Below are positions 7,793 to 16,360 of a stretch of 43,960 nucleotides of DNA, piece after piece. A model generated the notes under the pieces. The model made no database searches, was not told where the DNA came from, and saw only the letters and a list, made by a program, of their open reading frames with translations. Where the stretch lies: positions 1-43,960 of the forward strand of contig JACQAL010000062.1 in assembly GCA_016195025.1 (NCBI GenBank), in the 5' to 3' direction. The stretch comes from Bacteroidota bacterium (GTDB lineage: Bacteria > Bacteroidota > Bacteroidia > Palsa-948). The translations under genes were made by a program, and so were the position numbers. Each line of letters starts with the position of its first letter. The stretch's first letter is position 1.

Positions 7793-8806
7793 ATGCCTTC
7801 CCCTCTTGTCTCCATCATCACGGCTACTTATAATCACGAAAAATATATTGCGGATTGCATCCGCTCGGTGCAGGCGCAAACTTTTTCCGGTTGGGAAATG
7901 CTCCTTGTGAATGACGGAAGCATGGATAAAACGCTGGAAGTTGCAGAAAGTTTTTCAAAGCAGGACTCGCGCATAAAGGTTTTCAATCAGAAAAATATAG
8001 GCGTGTTCCGCCTGGCGGAAACCTACAACTTTGCGCTGTCAAAAGCGCAGGGAAAATATATTACAATTTTGGAAGGAGATGATAAATGGGAAAAAGATAA
8101 ATTAGAAAGGCAGGTAAAAACAATGGAGACCGATGAAAAAATTATACTAACATGGGGACCATCATATCCGTTTACTGCTAACATTTCAAAAATTCCTGGC
8201 GAGTATCCATCTCAGAATCCTGAAAAAGTAAAATATTATAACAACGAACCCGTTGGTTCTATTCTCAATCTTCTTTACTTTGAAAATTGCATGGGCGCTT
8301 TAACCCTCATGATTCGTAAAAAAACGCTGGAAGAAATTGGCGGTTTCAAACAAGGATTCGGTTTGCCGCTGGTGGATTTACCCACGCTGCTGGAGTTAAG
8401 CATGAAAGGAAATTTTTATTTCGATAATCATGATTTCGGCAAATGGAGGGTGTATGCAAAACAAATTACAAAAACCTACCCGGTGGAAATAATAAAAGGA
8501 AGATTTGAAGCGGCAAAAGCGCATTATGAAAAATACCGCCCGCAACTGGAAATAAATTTTTCAGAAGTGGAAAATTATTTTCAGAAAATTATTTTAACCG
8601 GCTACGCCAGGGCGGGAAGGTATAAACTCATTGCCAAAGATTTTGCAGGAGCAAGGAAGGACTATGCGAAAGCGATTTGTTATAAAGGTTTTTCTCAGTT
8701 CTCATGGCGGCTGCGCGCGGGCATGGGATATGTTTTAAGTTTTTTCCATCTGGATGTGGAATGGCTGGCAAAACTGCTTGGCAAAAAAACATACACAAAA
8801 AATTAA
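7793..8806 (+). CDS. Glycosyltransferase family 2 (GT-A fold)
   Basis: The protein begins PSPLVSIITATYNHEKYIADC, the canonical GT2 N-terminus. LLVNDGSMDKTLEV follows, and the metal-binding region is ILEGDDKWEKDK (an EGDD variant of DxD) near residue 95. The inverting GT-A domain covers about residues 1-230; the rest is helical. I chose the ATG at 7793. A TTG at 7787 overlapping the preceding stop is possible and would add two residues. The neighbours are a methyltransferase upstream and a flippase downstream, which places it in surface-glycan assembly. Donor and acceptor are unknown. Confidence 0.9.
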   Translation: MPSPLVSIITATYNHEKYIADCIRSVQAQTFSGWEMLLVNDGSMDKTLEVAESFSKQDSRIKVFNQKNIGVFRLAETYNFALSKAQGKYITILEGDDKWEKDKLERQVKTMETDEKIILTWGPSYPFTANISKIPGEYPSQNPEKVKYYNNEPVGSILNLLYFENCMGALTLMIRKKTLEEIGGFKQGFGLPLVDLPTLLELSMKGNFYFDNHDFGKWRVYAKQITKTYPVEIIKGRFEAAKAHYEKYRPQLEINFSEVENYFQKIILTGYARAGRYKLIAKDFAGARKDYAKAICYKGFSQFSWRLRAGMGYVLSFFHLDVEWLAKLLGKKTYTKN

Positions 8807-8880
8807 ACCTGATACTTATCTTAATATGGCATTTTGCAGTTCATTCGTAAATTCGCACCCATTCGTTTTTCGTTGATTCA

Positions 8881-10335
8881 ATGATTTCAAAAAAATTTCT
8901 TGCCTCTTCTTTTATTTACACTTTCATCGGTGCGCTGCCGCTGGCATCCAGCATTATCCTGCTTCCGTTCTACACGAATCTTCTTTCCATTTCTCAGTTT
9001 GGCGAACTTGCCCTTTATATCGGGTTCACTTTTCTCATCCAGGTTGTTGTGAATTTCGGATTGGATACTTCCATTGGGGTGCATTATTTTGAATACAGGG
9101 AAAATAAAAAAGAACTGAGCGAATACATAGGAACAGTGGTTGCATTGTTGTTGCTCATCGGAATCTTTTTTACTGCTGTTTCACTTCTCGCAGGGAATCT
9201 TGCATTTGAAAAAGTTTTTGCCGGAAGTGAAATTTCTTTTTTCCCATTCGGATTCATGTCGGTGCTTACTGCCATCTTCAACAGTTTTTTCAAAACCTAT
9301 TCCAATCTTCTCATCACGCAGCAGCGCCCGAAACTTTTTTTCTGGGTAAACTTTTTCAATTTCATTCTCACCATTGGAATTTCGCTTGCGGGATTGTACT
9401 TATATCCTCATTCATTGATTGGTCCTATGTGGGGAAGATTGCTTTCGGGTGTTGGAATTTTTCTGCTTGCCTTTTATTTTTTCGCCAGCGAGTTCGGCAT
9501 TCATTTCAAAATTGACTTGCTGAAAGGTATGTGGAGTTTTTGTTTTCCGGTTGCCGCGTATTTCATCCTCATGTGGATTGTCTCTTACATTGACCGCTAC
9601 ATTATTAATGACTATCTCACCACTTCCGATGTGGGCATTTATGATTTCGCGATGAAATGCACGCTGGGAATTGATTTTTTGCAGATGGGGCTGAGCAACG
9701 CCATTCAACCGAAAATTTTTTCCATCTGGAAAGAAAAAAATATCAGCGAAAGCACTGTGGAAGTGAACCGCTACTTCAATGCATTCACTGCAATTACTGT
9801 ATTGTTAATTCCTGCGACAGTATTCATCATGCCGGTTGTAGTTCCGCTGCTGGTTTACAAGCCGCAGTATTACGATGCATTTAATTATTTGCCGCTGCTC
9901 GCGCTTGGATTTGTTTTCCGGGGATTGTTCAACATGTATCTTGCTCCCGTTTATTTTTTCAAAAAGACAAAAGTGCTCACGAAAGTTTTTTTTCTCTCTT
10001 CTGTAATTCAGGTTGCACTCATGATTTTATTTATTAAGCAATGGGGAGTATGGGGAGTGGTGTGGGCGGGCTTGCTCACAAAACCGGTGCAGGTGTTTTT
10101 TCTCTGGCTGGAGAGCCGGAAAATTTTTCAATTCCGGTTTAACAAAACAAAACTGCTGTTGCTTCCGGTAATTTTTTCAATGCTGGTAATCCTTGCAGAT
10201 AGATTTATTCCTTTCAACTATATCCTTCTTGTTTCTGCAGGAGAAATTATTCTTGTCGGAATTTTTGTACTGCTTATTTACCGGAATGAATTAAAAATTA
10301 CATGGGAGAATCTGACTAAAAAAACCACGCAATAA
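8881..10335 (+). CDS. Oligosaccharide flippase (Wzx-like, MOP/PST family)
   Basis: The 484-residue integral membrane protein shows about 12-14 hydrophobic helices throughout. It has the polysaccharide transporter (PST) pattern: an N-terminal FIYTFIGALPLASSIILLPF with the LL-x2-SQFG motif, central YIDRYIINDYLTTSDVGIYD, and C-terminal paired helices. Such proteins flip undecaprenyl-linked oligosaccharide repeat units across the inner membrane. It follows the methyltransferase and GT2 genes in the same direction, 74 bp downstream, in a gap containing repeated ATTCG motifs. Its stop codon lies 3 bp from that of the convergent response regulator. O-antigen, capsule or another glycan are all possible cargos. 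Confidence 0.9.
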   Translation: MISKKFLASSFIYTFIGALPLASSIILLPFYTNLLSISQFGELALYIGFTFLIQVVVNFGLDTSIGVHYFEYRENKKELSEYIGTVVALLLLIGIFFTAVSLLAGNLAFEKVFAGSEISFFPFGFMSVLTAIFNSFFKTYSNLLITQQRPKLFFWVNFFNFILTIGISLAGLYLYPHSLIGPMWGRLLSGVGIFLLAFYFFASEFGIHFKIDLLKGMWSFCFPVAAYFILMWIVSYIDRYIINDYLTTSDVGIYDFAMKCTLGIDFLQMGLSNAIQPKIFSIWKEKNISESTVEVNRYFNAFTAITVLLIPATVFIMPVVVPLLVYKPQYYDAFNYLPLLALGFVFRGLFNMYLAPVYFFKKTKVLTKVFFLSSVIQVALMILFIKQWGVWGVVWAGLLTKPVQVFFLWLESRKIFQFRFNKTKLLLLPVIFSMLVILADRFIPFNYILLVSAGEIILVGIFVLLIYRNELKITWENLTKKTTQ

Positions 10336-10338
10336 ATT

Positions 10339-11034
10339 TCATTCAGAAAATTTATATCCTACTCCCCTAACCGAAAAAAAATGTTTCGGCTCGCGGGGAT
10401 TTTTTTCAAAATATTTCCGGAAGTTCACAATGTAATTATCAATGGTGCGGGTGGAAGGATACACATCGTATTCCCAGACATTTTTCAGAATTTCCTCCCG
10501 CGAAACCACTTCGTTCTTTTTTTCGATTAAGAGTTTCAGCAAATGAATTTCTCTTTTTGAAATAGTTTGTTTCTTTCCTCTGAAAGATTTTATTTCATAC
10601 GTGGCGAAATTAATTTCATTCCCTCCGAATTTATACTGCTGGTTCTGAATTCTCGATTCGCTGCTTTTAGTTTTTCTCTTCAGCAAATTGCTTACTCTCA
10701 GCAAAAGTTCCTGCAGGTTGAACGGCTTGGCGAGATAATCATCCGCTCCTAATTTTAAACCCTGCACGCGTTCATCGCTTGAACCTTTTGCGGTAAGAAA
10801 AAGCACCGGCACTTCGGTATTTTCCATTCTTATTTTCCGGCAAAGCGTATAGCCGTCCATTTCAGGAAGCATCACATCGAGAATGAGCAAATCAAAATGC
10901 GCAGAGCGGAAAGTATCGAACGCAATTTTTCCATCGCGTGCTTCGGTTACATGGTATCCTTCCAGTTCAAGATTCAAACGAATAGTATCGCGCAGGTTTT
11001 TTTCGTCTTCCACTAATAATATTCGTTGCGCCAT
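10339..11034 (-). CDS. OmpR/PhoB-family response regulator
   Basis: The 231-residue protein has a receiver domain at residues 1-120. It shows acidic residues E9-D10, phospho-acceptor D53 in LLILDVMLPEMDG, T81 and K103 in DDYLAKPF. A winged-helix DNA-binding domain follows (about residues 133-231, ending VRGVGYKFSE). It is a complete transcription factor expected to be phosphorylated by a histidine kinase, but no kinase gene is present in this window. The upstream yraN gene ends 2 bp before its start, so the two are likely cotranscribed. The regulon cannot be inferred. Confidence 0.95.
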   Translation of the reverse strand: MAQRILLVEDEKNLRDTIRLNLELEGYHVTEARDGKIAFDTFRSAHFDLLILDVMLPEMDGYTLCRKIRMENTEVPVLFLTAKGSSDERVQGLKLGADDYLAKPFNLQELLLRVSNLLKRKTKSSESRIQNQQYKFGGNEINFATYEIKSFRGKKQTISKREIHLLKLLIEKKNEVVSREEILKNVWEYDVYPSTRTIDNYIVNFRKYFEKNPREPKHFFSVRGVGYKFSE

Positions 11035-11036
11035 AC

Positions 11037-11399
11037 CTATGCGATGGGGTGAAATGCGTCTTCTATGTGATTAACGCGATGATTGTTTCCTGTCAGGATT
11101 ATTCCGATAATATCAAACCGCACTTCCAAATCGAGATTATTTTTTTCTACGTAGGCGTTGATGGCTTTAATGAGGTTGCGCTGCTTCTGGCGGTTTACAA
11201 ATTCTTCGGGCTCTCCGAAAAAATTTCCGCTGCGTGTTTTCACTTCGGCAACCACAAGGGTTTCGTCCTTCTGCGCAATAATATCAATTTCTTCCCGCCC
11301 GAACCGCCAGTTCTTTTCCAGAATGGTGTAACCCTTTCCTTCCAGATAAGCCGAAGCGAGTTCTTCGCCCTGAATGCCTGTATCGTTATGTTCAGCCAT
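11037..11399 (-). CDS. YraN/UPF0102 family nuclease-like protein
   Basis: The 120-residue protein matches the UPF0102 (YraN) family in length and motifs. GEELASAYLEGKGYTILEKN is the usual N-terminal block, with the nuclease-like core EEIDIIAQKDETLVVAEVKTR (key residues E, D and E-x-K). The fold resembles Holliday-junction resolvases. The cellular role is not established, though a DNA-processing function is often assumed. It precedes the response regulator by 2 bp, and its own upstream region contains repeated ACGAA motifs. Confidence 0.92.
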   Translation of the reverse strand: MAEHNDTGIQGEELASAYLEGKGYTILEKNWRFGREEIDIIAQKDETLVVAEVKTRSGNFFGEPEEFVNRQKQRNLIKAINAYVEKNNLDLEVRFDIIGIILTGNNHRVNHIEDAFHPIA

Positions 11400-11465
11400 G
11401 AATCAACGAAAAACGAATTTGTACGAACCTACGAAAAAATACATTTCGTATTTTTTTGCTTTGAA

Positions 11466-11481
11466 TCCCGATTTATCGGGA
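11466..11481. repeat. Short palindrome TCCCGAT-TT-ATCGGGA
   Basis: Two 7-bp arms flank a 2-nt centre between yraN and the DUF4412-type gene. It could be part of a dispersed palindromic repeat or an operator; no second copy is seen in the window. Confidence 0.5.
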
Positions 11482-11576
11482 CGCATTTCGCTTTTCGATG
11501 ATTTGGTATGATTGTTGAAATTACTCCTCGGGTTTCTAAAAAAAGATTATTTTCGTCCCACTAAAAAATCAACAAC

Positions 11577-12209
11577 ATGAAAAAAAATTTTTCTATCGCT
11601 CTTTGCCTTCTTTCTTCTTATCTGTTCTCGCAATCATTTGAAGGCACTATTGAATTCAAAAAGAAAACTCTCACCGATACGGTGAACTATGTTTACTATG
11701 TGAAAGGCGACAAAGTGCGCCTTGATGAAATCGGAAGCAAATCAAAAAAAGTGGAAGGCAGTTTTTTGATTGACTTAAAAACAAGCAGCATGGTTTCACT
11801 CAGCCACGACCGCAAACTTTACATCGAGCAGGCGCCCGGAACTCCGCCCGTAGTAAATGGAAAACCGGAAGTGAAGAAAACCGGCAACACTAAAAAAGTT
11901 CTGGGTCAGAATTGCACCGAGTATGTTGTAAAAAATCCGGATGAAAAAGTTCAGGTTACTTACTGGCTCGCAAACGGCAACTATACTTTCTTTTCAAAAC
12001 TTTTAAAAATCCTGAACCGCAAAGATAAATCAGCAGTTTATTTCCAACAGTTGACCGGTGTTGAAGGAACGTTTCCTTTTCTTTCCAGCCAGGTGAATCT
12101 TGCTACGAACGAAGAAGAAGTGAAAATGGAAGTAACAAAGGTTGACAAAAAAACTGTGGATGCAAGCATGTTTGAGATTCCGAAAGATTATCAGAAGTTT
12201 CAGAAGTGA
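11577..12209 (+). CDS. Exported DUF4412-like protein
   Basis: This 210-residue protein has a signal peptide (residues 1-19, ending SYLFS). Its beta-rich body begins SFEGTIEFKKKT and continues with YYVKGDKVRLDE and GSFLIDLKTSSMVSL. This is the pattern of DUF4412, a periplasmic or outer-membrane-linked fold related to lipoprotein carrier proteins. LGQNCTEYVVK and MFEIPKDYQKFQK at the C-terminus are also typical. There is no lipobox cysteine. The function is unknown. A strong intrinsic terminator for this gene lies beyond the stop, inside the convergent ldcA-type gene. A dispersed GTCAT repeat follows 13 bp after the stop. Confidence 0.78.
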   Translation: MKKNFSIALCLLSSYLFSQSFEGTIEFKKKTLTDTVNYVYYVKGDKVRLDEIGSKSKKVEGSFLIDLKTSSMVSLSHDRKLYIEQAPGTPPVVNGKPEVKKTGNTKKVLGQNCTEYVVKNPDEKVQVTYWLANGNYTFFSKLLKILNRKDKSAVYFQQLTGVEGTFPFLSSQVNLATNEEEVKMEVTKVDKKTVDASMFEIPKDYQKFQK

Positions 12210-12222
12210 CGAGCGAAGCAAA

Positions 12223-12249
12223 GTCATCCCGAACGAAGTGAGGGATCTC
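12223..12249. repeat. Dispersed GTCAT...GAGGGATCTC repeat, copy 1
   Basis: This 27-bp stretch begins GTCATCCCGAACGAAG and ends GGGATCTC. It is a variant of the widespread element that translates to CHSERSEES in one frame. It lies between the stop codons of two convergent genes, and a partial inverted arm (CAGCATGAC) follows. Related copies occur at 19189-19214 and, as an inverted pair, at 30865-30935. Confidence 0.65.
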
Positions 12250-12251
12250 TT

Positions 12252-13142
12252 TCAGCATGACAAAGTCACCTTCTCTCCCACACTGAGTTTAGCCCTTCTG
12301 CCAAACGGAAGGGCTAAATTTTTTGTATCATGTCCTGCAGGAAAATTAAAACAAACTGGGTAATCAAATTCTTTCACTGTATCGAAAATAATTTCTTCAG
12401 CCGTTTTTCCGAAGGGGGTTTGATTGTCTTTCATTTCGCTCAGCCCTCCAACAATTAATCCTTCGAGGTGAGAAAGTTTTCCTGCGCGCTTGAGGGAAAG
12501 CATCATGCGGTCAACGTGATAAAGGTATTCATCCACATCTTCAAGGAAAAGAATTTTTCCGCTGGTGGAAATTCCTGATTTGGTTCCTTTCAATGCATAT
12601 AATAAGGAAAGGTTTCCTCCCACTAAAACTCCTTCGGCTTTTCCTTTTTTGTTTAGCGTGTGAGAAGAAATTTTATAATTCATTTTTTCTCCGAACAAAA
12701 TTTTTTTCAGCGTGCCAACCGATTCTTCGTCCTTATGAAAATTAATGGGCATGGTGGCATGAAGCGTTTCAATATCGAAGTTCTGGTAAATGTGTGAATG
12801 AAGAACCGTAATATCGCTGTAACCGATAATCCATTTTGGTTTTTCGCAAAAAATTTTGAAATCAAGTTTATCTATGATGCGAAGCGTTCCGTAGCCGCCA
12901 CGCGCAGAAATTATTGCGCGAATGGAATTATCATCGAGCATTGTCTGAAAATCTTCTGCACGCTGCTCATCTCTTCCCGAAAACTGATTTTCATTTCCGA
13001 AAATATTTTTTCCCAATTCAATTTTCAATCCCCATTTTTCAAATGTGTCAATCCCCAGTTGAATTTCTTCTTTGGAAATTTTTCGTGCCGGAGCAACAAT
13101 TCCTATTTTGTCGCCACGTTTTAAAAAAGGAGGTGCGCTCAT
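12252..13142 (-). CDS. LD-carboxypeptidase / S66 serine peptidase
   Basis: This 296-residue protein fits peptidase family S66 (LdcA-like), which cleaves the L,D bond of tetrapeptides in cytoplasmic murein recycling. The N-terminal block GDKIGIVAPARKIS is typical. IISARGGYGTLRIID precedes the nucleophile serine in IIGYSDITVLHS. A glutamate in LFLEDVDE and the histidine in FPAGHDTKN complete the catalytic triad. No signal peptide is seen, as expected for a cytoplasmic enzyme. The last codons contain a perfect hairpin plus T-run reading on the other strand. It is divergent from metG. Confidence 0.9.
   Translation of the reverse strand: MSAPPFLKRGDKIGIVAPARKISKEEIQLGIDTFEKWGLKIELGKNIFGNENQFSGRDEQRAEDFQTMLDDNSIRAIISARGGYGTLRIIDKLDFKIFCEKPKWIIGYSDITVLHSHIYQNFDIETLHATMPINFHKDEESVGTLKKILFGEKMNYKISSHTLNKKGKAEGVLVGGNLSLLYALKGTKSGISTSGKILFLEDVDEYLYHVDRMMLSLKRAGKLSHLEGLIVGGLSEMKDNQTPFGKTAEEIIFDTVKEFDYPVCFNFPAGHDTKNLALPFGRRAKLSVGEKVTLSC
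12288..12324 (+). terminator. Intrinsic terminator for the plus-strand DUF4412-like gene
   Basis: A perfect 11-bp stem (12288-12298 with 12308-12318) and a 9-nt loop are followed by six T (12319-12324). The orientation suits transcription coming from 11577-12209. The hairpin is embedded in the last codons of the convergent LD-carboxypeptidase gene. Confidence 0.75.
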
Positions 13143-13171
13143 TTATTTATCTTTACCGCTAAAATAAATCA

Positions 13172-13199
13172 GTTAATCGTTAATCGTTAATCGTTAATA
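13172..13199. repeat. 28-bp tandem repeat, 4 x GTTAATC
   Basis: Three perfect GTTAATC units and a fourth, GTTAATA, fill exactly 28 bp. The repeat sits 25 bp upstream of the metG start and inside its presumed leader. It also lies in the shared promoter region with the divergent carboxypeptidase gene. Confidence 0.9.
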
Positions 13200-13224
13200 G
13201 TTTTTTATCAACAAAACTTCTGCC

Positions 13225-15279
13225 TTGAATTTCAAAAGACATACCGTAACTGCCGCGCTTCCTTACGCGAATGGCCCTTTGCACATCGGGCATCTGGCGG
13301 GCTGCTATATTCCTGCCGATATTTTTGTGCGTTACCTGCGAAGCAAAGGCGAAGATGTGAAATTCATTTGCGGCTCGGATGAACACGGAGTTCCGATTAC
13401 CATTAAGGCGAAGAAAGAAGGAATTACTCCACAGCAAGTGGTGGACAAGTATCACAAGATGATGAAAGATTCTTTTGCGGAATTTGGAATTTCATTCGAC
13501 ATTTACTCACGCACATCGAATAAAATTCATCATGAAACCGCACAGGAATTTTTCAAAACACTTTACGATAAAAAAAATTTCACGGAAGAAATCACCGAGC
13601 AGTATTTTGATGAGAAGGCAAATCAGTTTCTTGCCGACAGATATATAGTGGGTACTTGTCCGAAATGCGGAAATGAAAATGCGTATGGCGATCAATGCGA
13701 AAGATGCGGAAGTTCTCTGAGCCCGACTGATTTGATAAATCCGAAATCAACGTTATCCGGAGAAAAACCTGTTCTCAAGAAAACAAAAAACTGGTTTCTT
13801 CCTTTGGATAAAATGCAGCCGCAGATTGAAAAATATATTGAGACGCACAAGGATTGGAAAGTAAATGTGTACGGTCAATGCAAATCGTGGCTCGACCAAA
13901 AATTGCAGCCGCGTGCAATGACGCGCGATTTGGATTGGGGAGTAAAAGTTCCGCTGCGCGATGCAGAAGGAAAAGTTTTGTATGTGTGGTTCGATGCGCC
14001 CATCGGATATATTTCAGCAACGAAAGAATTTTTTGAAAGGGACAAGGGACAAGGGACAAGGGACGAGTGGAAAAAATATTGGATGGATAAAGAAACGAGA
14101 TTGGTTCATTTCATCGGGAAAGACAATATTGTTTTTCACTGCATAATTTTTCCGGCAATGCTGATGGCGCACGGAGAATATATTTTGCCGGACAATGTTC
14201 CCGCAAATGAATTTCTGAATCTTGAAGGAGATAAAATTTCCACTTCGCGCAACTGGGCGGTGTGGCTGCACGAATACCTGAAAGAATTTCCCGGCAAGCA
14301 GGATATGCTGCGCTATGTACTCACAGCAAATGCGCCTGAAACAAAGGACAATGATTTCACGTGGAAAGATTTTCAACAGAAGAATAACAGCGAACTCGTT
14401 GCTATTCTCGGAAATTTTGTGAACCGCACATTGGTGCTTACTCAAAAATATTTTGAGAATAAAGTTCCGCCAGCGGAAGAATTTACAAAGGGAGATATTT
14501 TGCTGATGGAAGAAATTTCCAAACATCCGAAAAAAATTTCCTCTGCTTTAGATGCTTTTAAATTCCGCGAAGCGCTGGCGGAAATGATGAACCTTGCGCG
14601 GCTTGGAAATAAATACTTAGCCGATAACGAACCGTGGAAACTTTCCGACCAAAAAAGAATTGGAACCATTCTGAATATTTGTCTGCAGCTTTGCGCGAAT
14701 CTTTCCATTGTGTGCGAGCCGTTTCTTCCGCGCACTTCTGAAAGTCTTTTTTCTATTCTCCATCTTGGAAAATTAAACTGGCGCGATGCCGGAAGAAACG
14801 ACATTCTGAAAAGCGGGCATCAACTCGAACGGGCAAAACTTTTATTTGAGAAAATTGAAGATGATGTAATTCAAAAACAAGTTGCAAAACTGCAAGGGAC
14901 AAAGGACAGGGGACAAGGGACAAGTGAAATACAAAATGCAATACTTATGGCAACCATTGACGATTTTAAAAAACTTGACATCCGCGTGGGGAAAATTATC
15001 GAAGTGAATGATTTTCCCGAAGCAAAAAAGCCAGCTTATAAATTGAAAATAGATTTCGGAAAAGAAATTGGCATTAAAAATTCCAGCGCGCAAATCACAA
15101 AGAACTATTCCAAAGAACAACTGAAAGGAAAATTAATTCTTGCAGTTGTAAATTTTCCTCCGAGAAAAGTGGGTCCATTCATTTCCGAAGTGCTCACGCT
15201 TGGCGTGCCGGATAAAAACAATGAAACAATTTTAGTGGAGCCGGAGAAAGATGTGGAAATCGGGGAAAGATTAAACTAA
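13225..15279 (+). CDS. metG: Methionyl-tRNA synthetase
   Basis: The 684-residue class I aminoacyl-tRNA synthetase charges tRNA-Met. The HIGH motif is HIGHLAG near residue 20. A zinc-knuckle [19 protein letters not shown] is at about residues 144-162. The KMSKS loop appears as [10 protein letters not shown]. An anticodon-binding helical domain covers about residues 380-545. A C-terminal EMAP/Trbp-type tRNA-binding domain covers about residues 575-684 ([15 protein letters not shown]). The start is TTG, because an in-frame stop lies 27 bp upstream with no ATG between. Two 28-bp heptamer repeats interrupt the frame without breaking it: one in a catalytic-domain loop, one in the linker before the tRNA-binding domain. 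Its stop abuts that of the convergent crotonase. Confidence 0.97.
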   Translation: MNFKRHTVTAALPYANGPLHIGHLAGCYIPADIFVRYLRSKGEDVKFICGSDEHGVPITIKAKKEGITPQQVVDKYHKMMKDSFAEFGISFDIYSRTSNKIHHETAQEFFKTLYDKKNFTEEITEQYFDEKANQFLADRYIVGTCPKCGNENAYGDQCERCGSSLSPTDLINPKSTLSGEKPVLKKTKNWFLPLDKMQPQIEKYIETHKDWKVNVYGQCKSWLDQKLQPRAMTRDLDWGVKVPLRDAEGKVLYVWFDAPIGYISATKEFFERDKGQGTRDEWKKYWMDKETRLVHFIGKDNIVFHCIIFPAMLMAHGEYILPDNVPANEFLNLEGDKISTSRNWAVWLHEYLKEFPGKQDMLRYVLTANAPETKDNDFTWKDFQQKNNSELVAILGNFVNRTLVLTQKYFENKVPPAEEFTKGDILLMEEISKHPKKISSALDAFKFREALAEMMNLARLGNKYLADNEPWKLSDQKRIGTILNICLQLCANLSIVCEPFLPRTSESLFSILHLGKLNWRDAGRNDILKSGHQLERAKLLFEKIEDDVIQKQVAKLQGTKDRGQGTSEIQNAILMATIDDFKKLDIRVGKIIEVNDFPEAKKPAYKLKIDFGKEIGIKNSSAQITKNYSKEQLKGKLILAVVNFPPRKVGPFISEVLTLGVPDKNNETILVEPEKDVEIGERLN
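14039..14066. repeat. 28-bp tandem repeat in metG, 4 x GGGACAA (first)
   Basis: Three perfect GGGACAA units plus GGGACGA lie in frame in metG and encode roughly [10 protein letters not shown]. The position is a loop before the conserved segment [19 protein letters not shown]. Confidence 0.92.
14896..14923. repeat. 28-bp tandem repeat in metG, 4 x GGGACAA (second)
   Basis: The units GGGACAA, AGGACAG, GGGACAA and GGGACAA lie in frame. They encode roughly [11 protein letters not shown], in the linker between the anticodon-binding domain and the C-terminal tRNA-binding domain. Confidence 0.92.
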
Positions 15280-16059
15280 TTATTTCCCGGTAAAATTCGG
15301 TTTTCTCTTTTCTAAAAATGCAGAAGTCCCTTCCTTAAAATCTTCCGTGGCAAAACAGTTGGAGAACTCTTCTATTTCTTTCGAGAAGCCGTCAACGCCT
15401 TCAGCAAAGTAAGCGTTCATGGAAGTGATGGCGCTGCCGATTGCTTTCGGTGATTTAGATTTTATTTTCTCTGCTAACTCCAAACATTTTGGAATGAGTT
15501 GTTCCTGTGCAACCACATAATTCACCAAACCCAATTGCAATGCTTCCTGCGCAGTAATCATATCCGCAGTGAGATGAAGTTCCATTGCTTTTGTTTTTCC
15601 TATATATTGAATCAATCGCTGCGTGCCTCCGTAGCCGGCAATCAAACCGAGATTCACTTCGGGCTGTCCGAACTTTGCATTCTCACTTGCCACTCTTAAA
15701 TGACAAGCCATTGCAAGTTCGCAGCCGCCACCGAGCGCGAAACCATTCACAGCAGCAATCACCGGCTTGGTACAGTCCTCAATTAATTTGAAAACATTCT
15801 GCCCGGCTTTCGCCATTGCTCTCCCCTCTTCCACCGATAAATCAATAAACTCAGAAATATCCGCGCCCGCAACAAATCCTTTTGTTCCCGAACCGGTGAT
15901 GATAATTGCTTTTACCTCGGAATTATTTTTTGCTTCCTGTATTGCCTGCCCGATTTCCTGCACGGTGAGTTTGTTCAGCGCGTTGAGTTTATCGGGGCGG
16001 TTAACGGTGATGGTGAGAACACCGTTTTCGGTTTTTGTGAGGAGGTTTTGAAAGGACAT
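15280..16059 (-). CDS. Enoyl-CoA hydratase / crotonase-family protein
   Basis: The 259-residue protein (ATG at 16057-16059, MSFQNLLTKTENGV) has the complete crotonase pattern. The oxyanion-hole segment is GFVAGADISEF. GGGCELAMAC and FGQPEVNLGLIAGYGGTQRL carry the two catalytic glutamates expected of hydratases. It presumably hydrates 2-trans-enoyl-CoA in fatty-acid or short-chain acyl-CoA degradation. The ATG gives a better N-terminus than an upstream in-frame start that would overlap the preceding gene. The small addiction-module-type gene ends 5 bp upstream, so they may be cotranscribed, although the functions look unrelated. Confidence 0.92.
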   Translation of the reverse strand: MSFQNLLTKTENGVLTITVNRPDKLNALNKLTVQEIGQAIQEAKNNSEVKAIIITGSGTKGFVAGADISEFIDLSVEEGRAMAKAGQNVFKLIEDCTKPVIAAVNGFALGGGCELAMACHLRVASENAKFGQPEVNLGLIAGYGGTQRLIQYIGKTKAMELHLTADMITAQEALQLGLVNYVVAQEQLIPKCLELAEKIKSKSPKAIGSAITSMNAYFAEGVDGFSKEIEEFSNCFATEDFKEGTSAFLEKRKPNFTGK

Positions 16060-16064
16060 ATAAA

Positions 16065-16277
16065 TTATTTTTTTCTTGATTGTAATTTTTTCATTTTCTC
16101 CCACTGGCTTAAATACGATGGCTTCTTCTCCGCAGAAATAATCCGCTGCTGAATTTCTTCCATCGCTTCTTCGCTGAGAGGATTTTTTTTGCGGTCGGCA
16201 GTAATGCTTTCCCAGATGGCGTCAATCAAAACAATTCGCTGTTGAACGCTGAGGCGGGCTATTTCGGAGAAGTTCAT
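16065..16277 (-). CDS. Putative addiction-module component (orphan antitoxin-like)
   Basis: This 70-residue protein begins MNFSEIARLSVQQRIVLIDAIWESI. It is the helix pattern of the 'putative addiction module component' family, usually paired with a RelE/ParE-type toxin. The C-terminus is strongly basic (KMKKLQSRKK). No toxin gene follows; the next gene, 5 bp away, encodes a crotonase. I chose the ATG at 16277 over a TTG nine bases upstream. It may be a solitary remnant or act with a partner elsewhere. Confidence 0.7.
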   Translation of the reverse strand: MNFSEIARLSVQQRIVLIDAIWESITADRKKNPLSEEAMEEIQQRIISAEKKPSYLSQWEKMKKLQSRKK

Positions 16278-16360
16278 TGCGTGCAAGATTAAAATATTTT
16301 TTCCATATATAAATGTATTATTCGTTCATTTGCATTCATTCGTATATTAGCAATGAAATT

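Noticed and set aside
14039-14066. Frameshift or sequencing error in metG at the GGGACAA repeat
   Set aside because: The reading frame and all downstream synthetase motifs continue intact, and the same type of 28-bp array recurs in other genes.
16313-16360. Longer N-terminus for GldA (MYYSFICIHS)
   Set aside because: The added residues fall in the promoter region and are unlike ABC ATPases; the ATG at 16361 begins the conserved fold.
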